A stretch of DNA of 64,000 nucleotides from contig NZ_KB849994.1 of NCBI RefSeq assembly GCF_000369405.1, forward strand, positions 307,942-371,941, given 5' to 3'. The stretch comes from Acinetobacter sp. ANC 3929 (GTDB lineage: Bacteria > Pseudomonadota > Gammaproteobacteria > Pseudomonadales > Moraxellaceae). The notes beneath the pieces are model-generated. The model was not told where the DNA came from. It saw only the letters and a program-made list of their open reading frames with translations, and did not search any database. Shown piece by piece: positions 37,079 to 45,845 of this stretch. A program made the translations under genes and the position numbers. The stretch's first letter is position 1. Each line of letters begins with the position of its first letter.

Positions 37079-38605
37079 ATGACGCAACAAAACGCTCAAT
37101 CGACTTCTGAACAAACACTTTCCGAAAACGATTTAATCGCACAGCGTCATGCCAAATTAAAGCAAATCCAAGAGACTGCAAAACAAACGGGTAAGAGCCC
37201 GTGGCCAAACACGTTTAAACGTGAGCATTATGCTGCTGATTTGCAAGAACAGTTTAAAGATCAAGATAAAGCGCAAATTGAAGGTGCTGAAAAAGTTTAT
37301 GTAAAAGTTGCGGGTCGTGTGATGTTAAACCGTGGATCATTTATGGTGATCCAGGACATGACAGGTCGTATCCAACTTTATGTGGACCGTAAAGGTTTGC
37401 CAGCTGACATTTTAGAAACGATTAAAAGTTTAGACCTTGGCGATATCATCGCTGCTGAAGGTTATATTGGGCGTTCGGGTAAAGGTGACTTATATGTACA
37501 CCTTGAAGGTTTTGAATTACTGACCAAATCACTTCGTCCACTGCCAGATAAATTCCACGGTTTAACTGATACAGAAGCTAAATATCGTAAACGTTATTTA
37601 GATTTGATTGTAAATGAAGAGACGCGTAAGACTTTTGAAATTCGTGCCCAAGTGGTTGCAGGTATTCGTGCCTTCTTGACCAATGAACGCTTCATGGAAG
37701 TTGAAACGCCAATGATGCATGTCATTCCTGGTGGTGCATCTGCAAAGCCATTCGTAACGCATCATAATGCTTTGGACATGGAGTTGTATTTACGCGTTGC
37801 ACCAGAACTCTATTTAAAACGCCTTGTGGTAGGTGGTTTTGAGCGTGTGTTTGAAATTAACCGTAACTTCCGTAATGAAGGGGTTTCGACACGCCACAAC
37901 CCAGAATTCACTATGATTGAATTCTATCAAGCCTATGCAGATTATAAAGACTTGATGGTATTGACTGAAAATATGCTTGAAAAATTGGCAGTCGATATCT
38001 TGGGTTCTACTGATGTGCCTTATGGTGAAGAAGTCTATAGCTTCAAAGGTCCATTCAAAAAGATCTCAATGTTTGATGCAATTCTTGAGAATAACCCTGA
38101 TTTCACACCTGAAAATGTGAATGATCGCGAGTTCTTGGCGAAATTTACCAAAGATGTTTTAAAAGAGCAGGTGAAACCTGGTTTTGGTTTAGGTAAATTG
38201 CAAACCATCGTATTTGAAGAAACGGTAGAAACGAAGCTACGTCAGCCTACTTTCATTACTGAATATCCAGCTGAAACGTCACCACTTGCACGTCGTAATG
38301 ATGATAATCCACATATTACTGATCGTTTCGAGTTCTTTATTGGTGGTCGTGAACTGGCAAATGGTTTCTCTGAGTTAAATGACCCGATTGATCAGGCTGA
38401 GCGTTTCCAAGCACAGGTTGCTGAGAAAGATGCTGGTGATGACGAAGCAATGCATTACGATGCTGACTTTATCGAAGCATTGGAATATGGCTTGCCACCG
38501 ACAGCAGGTCAAGGCATCGGTATTGACCGTTTGGTGATGTTGTTTGCCAATGCTGCGAGTATTCGTGACGTGTTGTTGTTCCCGCATATGCGCCGTAAAG
38601 ATTAA
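37079..38605 (+). CDS. lysS: Lysyl-tRNA synthetase, class II
   Basis: LysS charges tRNA-Lys with lysine in the cytoplasm. The 508-residue protein has an N-terminal anticodon-binding OB fold ([20 protein letters not shown]) and a class II catalytic core with motif 2 [20 protein letters not shown] and motif 3 [13 protein letters not shown]. Length and motifs are normal. GAGGCAG precedes ATG 37079, and a bidirectional terminator follows. Confidence 0.98.
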   Translation: MTQQNAQSTSEQTLSENDLIAQRHAKLKQIQETAKQTGKSPWPNTFKREHYAADLQEQFKDQDKAQIEGAEKVYVKVAGRVMLNRGSFMVIQDMTGRIQLYVDRKGLPADILETIKSLDLGDIIAAEGYIGRSGKGDLYVHLEGFELLTKSLRPLPDKFHGLTDTEAKYRKRYLDLIVNEETRKTFEIRAQVVAGIRAFLTNERFMEVETPMMHVIPGGASAKPFVTHHNALDMELYLRVAPELYLKRLVVGGFERVFEINRNFRNEGVSTRHNPEFTMIEFYQAYADYKDLMVLTENMLEKLAVDILGSTDVPYGEEVYSFKGPFKKISMFDAILENNPDFTPENVNDREFLAKFTKDVLKEQVKPGFGLGKLQTIVFEETVETKLRQPTFITEYPAETSPLARRNDDNPHITDRFEFFIGGRELANGFSELNDPIDQAERFQAQVAEKDAGDDEAMHYDADFIEALEYGLPPTAGQGIGIDRLVMLFANAASIRDVLLFPHMRRKD

Positions 38606-38617
38606 TTCTTTGATTAA

Positions 38618-38647
38618 TAAAAAAGCCACTTTAAAAGTGGCTTTTTT
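38618..38647. terminator. Bidirectional terminator after lysS
   Basis: AAAAGCCACTTT-TAAAAGTGGC with A and T runs, 11 bases before the facing DUF2059 stop. Confidence 0.92.
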
Positions 38648-38658
38648 ATGTTGACTGA

Positions 38659-39156
38659 TTATTCTGCTTGCATATCTTTTGCTAGTTTATCAGCAGCTTG
38701 CATAATTTTAGGTGTAATGGCATCCATTTGTTTGTAGCCCACTTGCATACTTTTTTGCATGACAATTGGCATTTTATCAATAGTCGATTGCCCTACAGGC
38801 GTTTTATAAAATTTAATCATACCGTCGATTTCTTCTTGGCTAAACTCTTCAGCATAGATTTTGATCATTTCAGGTTCTAATTTTGCCCATGTTAATTCTT
38901 CTTGCATAATTTTGCCGAGTTCCTGAGTGTAGTTAACAACGGCAAGCTCCTGTTTGGTCGTTAATTTTCTTCCTTGAGTGATCTTTTCTATACTTGAATG
39001 CATCATGCTATTGATCTGCTGACTCATTTGACCGAGGAATTGTTCTGACTTGGTTATCTTTAACAACTCTTTTACAGATTCTTTCGTTGTGGGTTGAGCA
39101 AAAGCAGGGGTAGAAATTGCTGTCATAATGACAAATGTCGCAATCATCTTTTTCAT
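38659..39156 (-). CDS. DUF2059 exported protein
   Basis: The 165-residue product has a signal peptide (MKKMIATFVIMTAISTPAFA) and a mature helical DUF2059 domain: KELLKITKSEQFLGQMSQQI and FSQEEIDGMIKFYKTPVGQS, the latter being the typical family signature. The family is periplasmic and of unknown function. The start at 39156 fits the signal peptide. Confidence 0.88.
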   Translation of the reverse strand: MKKMIATFVIMTAISTPAFAQPTTKESVKELLKITKSEQFLGQMSQQINSMMHSSIEKITQGRKLTTKQELAVVNYTQELGKIMQEELTWAKLEPEMIKIYAEEFSQEEIDGMIKFYKTPVGQSTIDKMPIVMQKSMQVGYKQMDAITPKIMQAADKLAKDMQAE

Positions 39157-39323
39157 TATTTGATTTCAGTTGTGTTATAGATGAATTAAATGTTACTGAT
39201 TGGCATCAATTATTGTCAATTTATGTTGCATGTTAAAAAATGTAATTGTTTCGTTTGACGATTGAAAACTACTCATAAACCAACGATCATGTCACCATAA
39301 ATAAATTTGAGAACAGTTTGGAT

Positions 39324-40769
39324 ATGTTTTTAAAAAAATCGCTTTATATCGCATTATTCGCTTCTCTTTCTTTCCCAGTATTTGCACAGGGTATTGTGCT
39401 CAATGATGAAAATTTAAGAACTGATCTGAATTGGCTCAACCAACAAGGTGTAATTCAAATCAGTACATCGACTTGGCCGATGAGCGGTGATGAAATTCAA
39501 CGTGCATTGTCTCAAGCAAAGATCAGTAATAATACACAGCAAAAGGTTGTGAATTCTATTGTAAACGCCTTACAAGCAGATAATGCAACTGTGAAAGTGG
39601 GCTTACATGCTGGAACAGATATTAAGACTGTTCCGCAAGCATTCGGTGACAATCAGAAATCTCAATATCAGGCTGCAGTTGAGTTTAATGCGGGCGGTGA
39701 AAATTGGGATGCAAAACTTCGTGTGAATGGCGAAAAAGATCCATTAATTGATAATGGGCATGATGCAAATGTTGAAGGTTCATACATTGCAGGCAAGCTG
39801 TGGAATCAGTGGGTCATCGCTGGTCAGATTCCGACCTATTGGGGACCTGGGCATGATGGTAGTTTGATCCGTGGTGATGCGAGTCGCCCTGTTTATGGTG
39901 TGACTGCGCAACGTGCAGTGCAAAATGCATTTGAAACAAAATGGCTGTCTTGGATTGGTCCTTGGCAATACCAAGCTTTTGCTGGGCAACTGGATGATTA
40001 TAAAGCGGTGCCAGATACTAAATTGATCGGTTTGCGTTTAACAGCTCGTCCATTCCAAGCCTTAGAAATTGGTGCTTCACGTGCAATTCAGTGGGGCGGT
40101 GAAGGACGACCAGAAAGTTTGAGTTCGCTTTGGGATGCTTTCACTGGAACAAAAGATAATGGCGGTACGGGAAAAGCTGATCCATCTAACCAGATTGCTG
40201 GTTTTGATGGTCGATTGTTCTTACAGCCATTATTGAATGTGCCTGTGAGTTTATATACGCAATTTGTAGGTGAAGATGAAGCAGGTGGCCTACCAGCTAA
40301 ATATATGTACCTTGGTGGTGCTGATTTTTCATCGAGCTATAAAAATATGCCATACCAGCTTTATGCTGAATGGGCGGATACGCGTACCAATGGCGAAGTA
40401 AGAAAAATTTCTTATACCCATACGACCTATAAAGATGGTTATTACCAACACGGTTTCCCATTGGGACACGCGATTGGTGGTGATGGTCAAATGTATTCGG
40501 TTGGCGGTGATATTCGTTTTGATCTGATGAATCGTTTAAATGGGCGTGTTATATATGCCAAAGTGAATCAATCCAACTTGGCAATTAATGCAGCATTTCC
40601 AAAAGAGGATACCGTAAAAGGTCTTGATTTGACTTGGACGCATTATCTGAAACCGACTATTCCATTAAAAGTGAATGGCTGGGTCAGTGACTCAGATCGT
40701 GATGGTCGTGATGGCGGGGTTTCAGTTGGTGTTGAAATTCCTCTGGAAACAAAGATGTTCCGTTTCTAA
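39324..40769 (+). CDS. Wzi-family outer-membrane capsule assembly protein
   Basis: The 481-residue product has a signal peptide (KKSLYIALFASLSFPVFAQ) and the Wzi-type barrel: LRTDLNWLNQQGVIQISTST, GQIPTYWGPGHDGSLIRGDA, SWIGPWQYQAFAGQLDD and the end VGVEIPLETKMFRF with a terminal Phe. Wzi proteins help bind capsule polysaccharide to the cell surface. No capsule genes are nearby, so its polymer partner is unknown. The frame starts at TTG 39318; ATG 39324 is preferred. The end is closed by a terminator. Confidence 0.87.
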   Translation: MFLKKSLYIALFASLSFPVFAQGIVLNDENLRTDLNWLNQQGVIQISTSTWPMSGDEIQRALSQAKISNNTQQKVVNSIVNALQADNATVKVGLHAGTDIKTVPQAFGDNQKSQYQAAVEFNAGGENWDAKLRVNGEKDPLIDNGHDANVEGSYIAGKLWNQWVIAGQIPTYWGPGHDGSLIRGDASRPVYGVTAQRAVQNAFETKWLSWIGPWQYQAFAGQLDDYKAVPDTKLIGLRLTARPFQALEIGASRAIQWGGEGRPESLSSLWDAFTGTKDNGGTGKADPSNQIAGFDGRLFLQPLLNVPVSLYTQFVGEDEAGGLPAKYMYLGGADFSSSYKNMPYQLYAEWADTRTNGEVRKISYTHTTYKDGYYQHGFPLGHAIGGDGQMYSVGGDIRFDLMNRLNGRVIYAKVNQSNLAINAAFPKEDTVKGLDLTWTHYLKPTIPLKVNGWVSDSDRDGRDGGVSVGVEIPLETKMFRF

Positions 40770-40782
40770 TTCATGTATATAG

Positions 40783-40810
40783 TAAAAGAAGCTCTTAGGA
40801 GCTTCTTTTA
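40783..40810 (+). terminator. Intrinsic terminator of the wzi gene
   Basis: AAAGAAGCTCC-type stem (AAGAAGCTC with GAGCTTCTT) around a short loop, followed by TTA. Confidence 0.8.
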
Positions 40811-40859
40811 CTTTGCTTCATTTATGTAAAGTGGATTGTTTTAATATCTATGAATCTTA

Positions 40860-40894
40860 TTTTCATATCATAATTTTGCATATTGATATGAAAA
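40860..40894. repeat. Perfect 11-bp inverted repeat upstream of cysD
   Basis: TTTTCATATCA (40860-40870) and TGATATGAAAA (40884-40894) are exact reverse complements with a 13-base spacer. The position, about 110 bases before the short ORF and 200 before cysD, suggests an operator, possibly for a LysR-type regulator such as CysB; it does not match a CysB consensus I can state. Confidence 0.55.
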
Positions 40895-41000
40895 AACAAG
40901 CTAAAGAACTGAATCTAAATTATTATAATGAATAACCTTTACTCAGTAGCAAGTTCTACTGCAAGTAAGAATATCGATATCATGAAAAATTGGAGTTGTT

Positions 41001-41099
41001 ATGGCACTCGTTCCTCCACACAGTCTTCAAAGTGGTGGTTTAATACCGCTTATAGATTTTATGGATAGCATGGATAAGGAGGAAATTGTACATGACTGA
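41001..41099 (+). CDS. Possible 32-residue leader ORF overlapping cysD
   Basis: ATG 41001 follows TTGGAGTTGTT, a well-spaced GGAG ribosome site. The frame ([20 protein letters not shown] and 12 more residues) ends at TGA 41097-41099, eight bases inside cysD. The cysD ribosome site AAGGAGG lies within its codons, so translation of the two is physically linked. No family is recognised and there are no cysteine or methionine runs of the attenuator kind. Confidence 0.45.
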   Translation: MALVPPHSLQSGGLIPLIDFMDSMDKEEIVHD

Positions 41100-42000
41100 A
41101 AATAGATTAACTCACCTCAAGCAACTTGAGGCAGAAAGTATTCATATTATTCGTGAAGTTGCAGCTGAATTTGAAAATCCTGTGATGCTTTACTCGATTG
41201 GTAAAGACTCGGCAGTGATGTTGCATTTGGCATTAAAAGCATTCTATCCAGCGAAACTCCCATTCCCACTATTGCATGTAGATACGGGTTGGAAGTTTAA
41301 AGACATGATTGCTTTTCGTGACAACATGGCCAAAACGCATGGCTTCGATTTGATCGTGCATCAGAATGTAGAAGGTCGTGAGGCTGGGATTAACCCGTTT
41401 GATCATGGCAGTTCAAAATATACGGATATCATGAAAACCCAAGGTTTAAAACAAGCTTTGGATAAGTATCAGTTTGATGCTGCTTTTGGTGGTGCACGTC
41501 GTGATGAAGAAAAATCGCGTGCCAAAGAGCGTGTGTATTCTTTCCGTGACAATAAACATCGTTGGGATCCAAAAAACCAACGTCCAGAACTTTGGAACCT
41601 TTACAACGGTAAAGTGAACAAAGGCGAAAGTATTCGTGTATTCCCATTGTCTAACTGGACTGAGTTAGATATCTGGCAATATATCTATTTGGAAAACATT
41701 CAACTCGTTCCTCTTTATTTCTCCGCGGTTCGACCTGTGGTTGAGCGTAGTGGTACGTTAATCATGGTTGATGATGAACGTATGCGCTTAAAAGAGGGTG
41801 AAGTTCCACAAATGAAATCGGTACGTTTCCGTACACTTGGTTGTTACCCCTTAACCGGTGCAGTTGAGTCTGAAGCAGATACCTTGCCTGAAATTATCCA
41901 AGAAATGCTTTTAGCAACTAGCTCTGAGCGTCAGGGTCGTATGATTGATCATGATGAGGCTGGTTCGATGGAAAAGAAAAAGCAAGAAGGTTATTTCTAA
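41092..42000 (+). CDS. cysD: Sulfate adenylyltransferase subunit 2
   Basis: CysD is the catalytic subunit of ATP sulfurylase, which forms APS from sulfate and ATP; CysN supplies GTP energy. The 302-residue length equals E. coli CysD. The PP-loop SIGKDS is at residues 35-40, with [20 protein letters not shown] and [16 protein letters not shown] as further family motifs. ATG 41092 follows a full AAGGAGG; a TTG six bases upstream is not needed. cysN follows after 83 bases. A short leader frame overlaps its start. Confidence 0.97.
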   Translation: MTENRLTHLKQLEAESIHIIREVAAEFENPVMLYSIGKDSAVMLHLALKAFYPAKLPFPLLHVDTGWKFKDMIAFRDNMAKTHGFDLIVHQNVEGREAGINPFDHGSSKYTDIMKTQGLKQALDKYQFDAAFGGARRDEEKSRAKERVYSFRDNKHRWDPKNQRPELWNLYNGKVNKGESIRVFPLSNWTELDIWQYIYLENIQLVPLYFSAVRPVVERSGTLIMVDDERMRLKEGEVPQMKSVRFRTLGCYPLTGAVESEADTLPEIIQEMLLATSSERQGRMIDHDEAGSMEKKKQEGYF

Positions 42001-42083
42001 TTTCCTTAAGCAAGTTCCTCTTTTGAAAGAGGGATTTAGGGAGATTAAAACCGATTTCTAAAGAATATGTGGAGTTTTGAGCA

Positions 42084-43697
42084 ATGTCTCATCAATCAGA
42101 TCTTATTAGCCAAGACATCTTGGGATATTTAAAACAGCATGAGCAAAAAGATTTATTGCGGTTTTTGACGTGCGGTAATGTCGATGATGGTAAAAGTACC
42201 TTAATTGGTCGTTTACTTTACGATTCAAAATTGATTTATGAAGATCAATTGCAAGCGGTAACACGTGACAGTAAGAAAGTAGGTACTACAGGTGATGCAC
42301 CTGACCTTGCCTTACTGGTTGATGGTTTACAGGCTGAACGTGAGCAAGGTATTACCATTGACGTGGCTTATCGCTATTTCTCTACCGAAAAGCGTAAGTT
42401 CATCATTGCCGATACGCCTGGACATGAACAATACACACGTAATATGGCAACGGGCGCATCAACGGCCGATCTTGCGATTATCTTGATCGATGCACGTTAT
42501 GGTGTACAAACACAAACTCGTCGCCATTCGTTCATTGCAAGCTTACTCGGTATTAAAAATATCGTTGTCGCGATTAACAAGATGGACTTGGTTGAGTTCT
42601 CTGAAGCGCGTTTCAATGAAATCCAAGTTGAATATGATGCCTTCGTCAGTCAACTCGGTGATCGTCGCCCTGAAAATATTGTATTTGTTCCGATTTCGGC
42701 ATTGAATGGTGATAACGTCGTTAATCCATCTGCAAGTACGCCGTGGTACAAGGGTCAAACCTTGATGAACCTTCTTGAGTCAGTGGAAATTAAACGTGAA
42801 TCGAATAAGCGTGAATTCCGTTTCCCTGTTCAGTATGTGAATCGTCCAAACCTCGATTTCCGTGGTTTTGCAGGTACGATTGCGCTGGGTGAAATTAATG
42901 TTGGTGATGAAATTATTGCATTGCCATCAGGGAAAAAATCAACAGTTAAAGAGATTGTAACTTTTGATGGAAATCTTGAACAAGCGGTTGCTGGCCAAGC
43001 TGTTACTTTAACCTTAAATGATGAAATTGATATTTCACGTGGCAACGTACTAGTACGTGCAGGTGAACAGCCATTAATTTCACGTAGTGTGCGTGCATCT
43101 GTTGTTTGGATGAATGAACATCCTTTGGTGAAAGGCAAGCTGTACAACGTCAAAATTGGTACGCAAACTGTTCCTGCTAAAGTGACTGCAATTAACTTCC
43201 GTGTCAATGTGAATACATTGGAGCACACGCAAGTTGAGGAACTAGAGTTGAATGCAATTGCGGATGTTGTAGTCGAATTTGATGCACCAGTAGTCTTTGA
43301 TCAATACCAAGACAGCCGTTACACAGGTTCATTTATCTTTATTGACCGTCTAAGCAACGTGACGGTCGGTGCAGGTATGGTTGAAGCCGCGGTTGAATGG
43401 ACAGCGCATAGCAATCCTGTGACTGCGGAAGATCGTGCAGCTCGTTTAGGTCAAAAGCCTGCGGTGATTGGTGTTTCTGCATCGTTGATCGAGAAAGCTC
43501 AAGCTTTAGAAAGCTTATTGATCCAACAGGGTGTAGTTGCGATTGCGAAAGCAAATTTAACTGCTGAGCAAATTGCATTGTTGCGTGAGACAGGTGTTGT
43601 AATTATCACGACGACTGTGGATGGTACAGATACCGAGATTTCTGCTGAAACGGTTGAGGAAGCCGCTGAGAAAGTGGTGGAATTAGTTCGTCTTTAA
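42084..43697 (+). CDS. cysN: Sulfate adenylyltransferase subunit 1 with degenerate C-terminal extension
   Basis: CysN is the GTPase subunit of ATP sulfurylase. The 537-residue protein has an EF-Tu-like G domain (GNVDDGKST at 31-39, [23 protein letters not shown]) and two beta-barrel domains. It is about 60 residues longer than E. coli CysN (475) and shorter than CysNC fusions. The extra tail starting at 456 ([10 protein letters not shown]...[11 protein letters not shown]) sits where the APS kinase CysC begins in fusions and resembles its first strand and helix, but the P-loop GxSGxGKS is absent, so kinase activity is not expected. A bidirectional-looking terminator follows. Confidence 0.95.
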   Translation: MSHQSDLISQDILGYLKQHEQKDLLRFLTCGNVDDGKSTLIGRLLYDSKLIYEDQLQAVTRDSKKVGTTGDAPDLALLVDGLQAEREQGITIDVAYRYFSTEKRKFIIADTPGHEQYTRNMATGASTADLAIILIDARYGVQTQTRRHSFIASLLGIKNIVVAINKMDLVEFSEARFNEIQVEYDAFVSQLGDRRPENIVFVPISALNGDNVVNPSASTPWYKGQTLMNLLESVEIKRESNKREFRFPVQYVNRPNLDFRGFAGTIALGEINVGDEIIALPSGKKSTVKEIVTFDGNLEQAVAGQAVTLTLNDEIDISRGNVLVRAGEQPLISRSVRASVVWMNEHPLVKGKLYNVKIGTQTVPAKVTAINFRVNVNTLEHTQVEELELNAIADVVVEFDAPVVFDQYQDSRYTGSFIFIDRLSNVTVGAGMVEAAVEWTAHSNPVTAEDRAARLGQKPAVIGVSASLIEKAQALESLLIQQGVVAIAKANLTAEQIALLRETGVVIITTTVDGTDTEISAETVEEAAEKVVELVRL

Positions 43698-43715
43698 TCG
43701 GCTGAATTGATTTTG

Positions 43716-43742
43716 TAAAAACCCGCGTAAGCGGGTTTTTTT
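43716..43742 (+). terminator. Intrinsic terminator of cysDN
   Basis: AAAACCCGC-GTAA-GCGGGTTTT, followed by a T run. Confidence 0.92.
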
Positions 43743-43787
43743 GTATTGTGTATACTCTATATTTTTATATAACTACATTTCTAATAG

Positions 43788-44144
43788 ATGAAACTTGAAA
43801 CCTTGAATAAAAATGCTGAATTCTATATCGCTTCACTAGCTCTAGGAGTTTTAGGGGGAATGAAACAGGGTGTTCTTTCTCCTGAAGCTGGAATATGGTC
43901 TTTAGCAAGGTCGAGCTTTTCTAATGAATTCTTAAAATCCACAATAATTTCTGACGATCTGAAATATGTAATCGCATGTTTTGATGAGATTGATGCTTTA
44001 TCTGACTTTGATGGTGGAGAGGTAAAGCAACAGAAAATGATTGATGAATTGAAAGAGAGATGTCTAAATTGTTTGCAGAGAGTTGATTATAAAAATATTG
44101 ATATGAAAATGACATCTTCAATAAGTGATGAAGATGATTTATAG
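43788..44144 (+). CDS. Hypothetical protein, 118 residues
   Basis: I do not recognise this protein. It is soluble and mostly helical (KNAEFYIASLALGVLGGMKQ, then LSPEAGIWSLARSSF, then an acidic, helical C-terminus ending SDEDDL). There is no signal peptide. The start at ATG 43788 has no obvious ribosome site but is the first Met of the frame. It faces the DUF2239 gene across a 10-bp inverted repeat. Confidence 0.6.
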   Translation: MKLETLNKNAEFYIASLALGVLGGMKQGVLSPEAGIWSLARSSFSNEFLKSTIISDDLKYVIACFDEIDALSDFDGGEVKQQKMIDELKERCLNCLQRVDYKNIDMKMTSSISDEDDL

Positions 44145-44152
44145 GTTAAGTC

Positions 44153-44186
44153 TGATTGTTCCACTTATCAAAAGGCGGAACAATCA
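44153..44186. repeat. 10-bp perfect inverted repeat between convergent genes
   Basis: TGATTGTTCC (44153-44162) and GGAACAATCA (44177-44186) pair exactly around a 14-base loop. Each transcript would have the A/T-rich run on the wrong side for a normal intrinsic terminator, yet the site between two converging stops suggests transcript-end formation. Confidence 0.55.
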
Positions 44187-44191
44187 AAAAA

Positions 44192-44743
44192 TTAAAAAAT
44201 ATTTTGGGTTTTTTGAATTAAATATTCTTTTAGATCTTTAGGATAATCCTGAATTATTTTCAAAAAGACTTCCCGATCACCCTGATATAAAGCACGGGTT
44301 GCCTCTTCATAATTTGGCATATTACCTAGCATGGCAGACATAAAGCGGTCTGTAGACTGTTTGGCAAGCATGATATTGCTTTCAGAAGTTGGGTCATTCA
44401 GCTCTTTATCAATCAGTTTACGAATCACAGCAGAAGCACTTGCACTCTGTTGGTCTAACCAATCCCAATGTTTTTTCTGTAAGGTAATTTCACGAGAGAT
44501 GACTCCAAGTTTAGGTCGCCCAACTTTCTTTGTCGGCTCAGGCTCGCTATAACGTTGATGAATTTCTTGTTCAGAACCAGAAAGATCAAGATCAACCTGT
44601 CGGCCAGTTTGATCATTGAAAATTAAAATATTCTCAGCTGTCTTAGGCGTAAGTTTAATCTTAATTGCAAGTTCAGCAGGTTGCCCACTTGCGATAAATG
44701 TACTCCCTGAAAAGGCAGTGTAGGTTGTTGTTTGAGTATTCAT
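44192..44743 (-). CDS. DUF2239 family protein
   Basis: The 183-residue protein fits DUF2239: TAFSGSTFIASGQPAELAIK, ILIFNDQTGRQVDLDLSGS, then GRPKLGVISREITLQKKHWD, where the GRPKLGV and the HWDWL helix are the family signature. The family is widespread and of unknown function; the GRPKLG turn resembles an AT-hook, so nucleic-acid binding is a guess. The start at 44743 is supported weakly by AAAG. Confidence 0.85.
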   Translation of the reverse strand: MNTQTTTYTAFSGSTFIASGQPAELAIKIKLTPKTAENILIFNDQTGRQVDLDLSGSEQEIHQRYSEPEPTKKVGRPKLGVISREITLQKKHWDWLDQQSASASAVIRKLIDKELNDPTSESNIMLAKQSTDRFMSAMLGNMPNYEEATRALYQGDREVFLKIIQDYPKDLKEYLIQKTQNIF

Positions 44744-44960
44744 TTTCTTTGGATTGTTTTATACGGGTAAAATGATATTATCAGGGTATAAATAATTATG
44801 CAAATAAATAACGCTTCAAAAAGATCTGATTCATTTGGAGAGCCAGCTCTGAAACCTGACATAAAAAATGATGCAGATAGAATCCCAATTTTCAATTTTA
44901 TTCTGCTTTGATAACGCTTTTATGAGACAATGTTTTTTTATTTTGTGTATTAGGACTCCC

Positions 44961-45476
44961 ATGATTGAGCAATCTCCTGAATCTTTAAGCGATATCGAAA
45001 TTTTAGACATTTTACAGTCTATGAAAAAAGATAAGCTGGATACGGAAGCAAATGAGATTATCCGTAATGGGGGGAAAGCCGGACGTCAAGAAGCACATAA
45101 ACAAGCTTTGGTTGCACTGAATACAAACTTTGAAGAAAAGTTTGTAGAAGCGGTGACACTGGCATTAGGCTTGAATGCAGGTCAGGCGAAAAAAATTCGC
45201 TATAAAAAAGATCGTATCCGTATTTTAAAAGTGCGAGGTATTGATTATTTAGCGATTGATGGTGCAGAAACTGCACAGGTTTTAGCTCAGGTTGCTCAAG
45301 CGATTACTCGTGAAGATGCGATCGTGACCGAAGGTTTGCACAATATTTTCCCATTTTGGAAAGAAGGTTGGCCGATGGTTCAGTTTGATAATGCCTATAA
45401 AATCTTGGCAGAAGACATTGGGATTCACTATCAAGCGACGCTGGATGAGCTCATTTCATTGTATGGCGGGAATTAA
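44961..45476 (+). CDS. Hypothetical protein, 171 residues
   Basis: I do not recognise this protein. It is soluble, with a helical N-terminus (ESLSDIEILDILQSMKKDKL), a middle segment (NTNFEEKFVEAVTLALGLNA, then KKIRYKKDRIRILKVRGIDY) and ITREDAIVTEGLHNIFPFWK. The frame is open from 44868 but ATG 44961 has AGGA close upstream and begins the conserved-looking part. The next small gene follows after 67 bases on the same strand. Confidence 0.65.
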   Translation: MIEQSPESLSDIEILDILQSMKKDKLDTEANEIIRNGGKAGRQEAHKQALVALNTNFEEKFVEAVTLALGLNAGQAKKIRYKKDRIRILKVRGIDYLAIDGAETAQVLAQVAQAITREDAIVTEGLHNIFPFWKEGWPMVQFDNAYKILAEDIGIHYQATLDELISLYGGN

Positions 45477-45543
45477 GGAATTATAAATATCCTGTTCTGA
45501 TCAATACGGTTGCCAATAGAAAATAACAAGGATTGTTACTTTT

Positions 45544-45807
45544 ATGAATTTACCACCAACGATTCCTGCAGAAGCTTTAGCTATGCTTCGCGCAGGGCAA
45601 CTGATTGATGCAATCAAGATCACACGAGAAAAAACAGGTTTAGGTCTAAAGGAATCTAAAGATTTAATTGATCAGTATTTGCAAGACCATCCACAAGAGC
45701 AGGCGCAGATTCAAGAGCAGTTAGCGCAGCGGAGTCGTGGTGGAATTAAAATATTTATTTTAATTTTATTGATTTTCGCAGCCGTGATCTGGTTTGTTGT
45801 GAAATAA
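45544..45807 (+). CDS. Ribosomal L7/L12 C-terminal-like domain protein with membrane tail
   Basis: The 87-residue product joins a domain like the C-terminal domain of ribosomal protein L7/L12 (AIKITREKTGLGLKESKDLI; the LGLKEAKDLVD signature) with a C-terminal membrane helix (IKIFILILLIFAAVIWFVV). Such proteins are not ribosomal; they are tail-anchored and of unknown function. The ribosome site is AAGGA, some distance before ATG 45544. Its stop overlaps the following terminator. Confidence 0.82.
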   Translation: MNLPPTIPAEALAMLRAGQLIDAIKITREKTGLGLKESKDLIDQYLQDHPQEQAQIQEQLAQRSRGGIKIFILILLIFAAVIWFVVK

Positions 45808-45834
45808 AAAAAAGCCCATCTATGGGCTTTTTTT
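45805..45834. terminator. Bidirectional terminator
   Basis: AAAAAAAAGCCCAT-CT-ATGGGCTTTTTTT; its A run begins in the stop codon of the preceding gene. Confidence 0.92.
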
Positions 45835-45845
45835 AGCTTTCAAGA

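Noticed and set aside
44798..44911. 37-codon frame before the 171-residue hypothetical gene
   Set aside because: No ribosome site, overlaps the upstream region of another frame, and no coding pattern.
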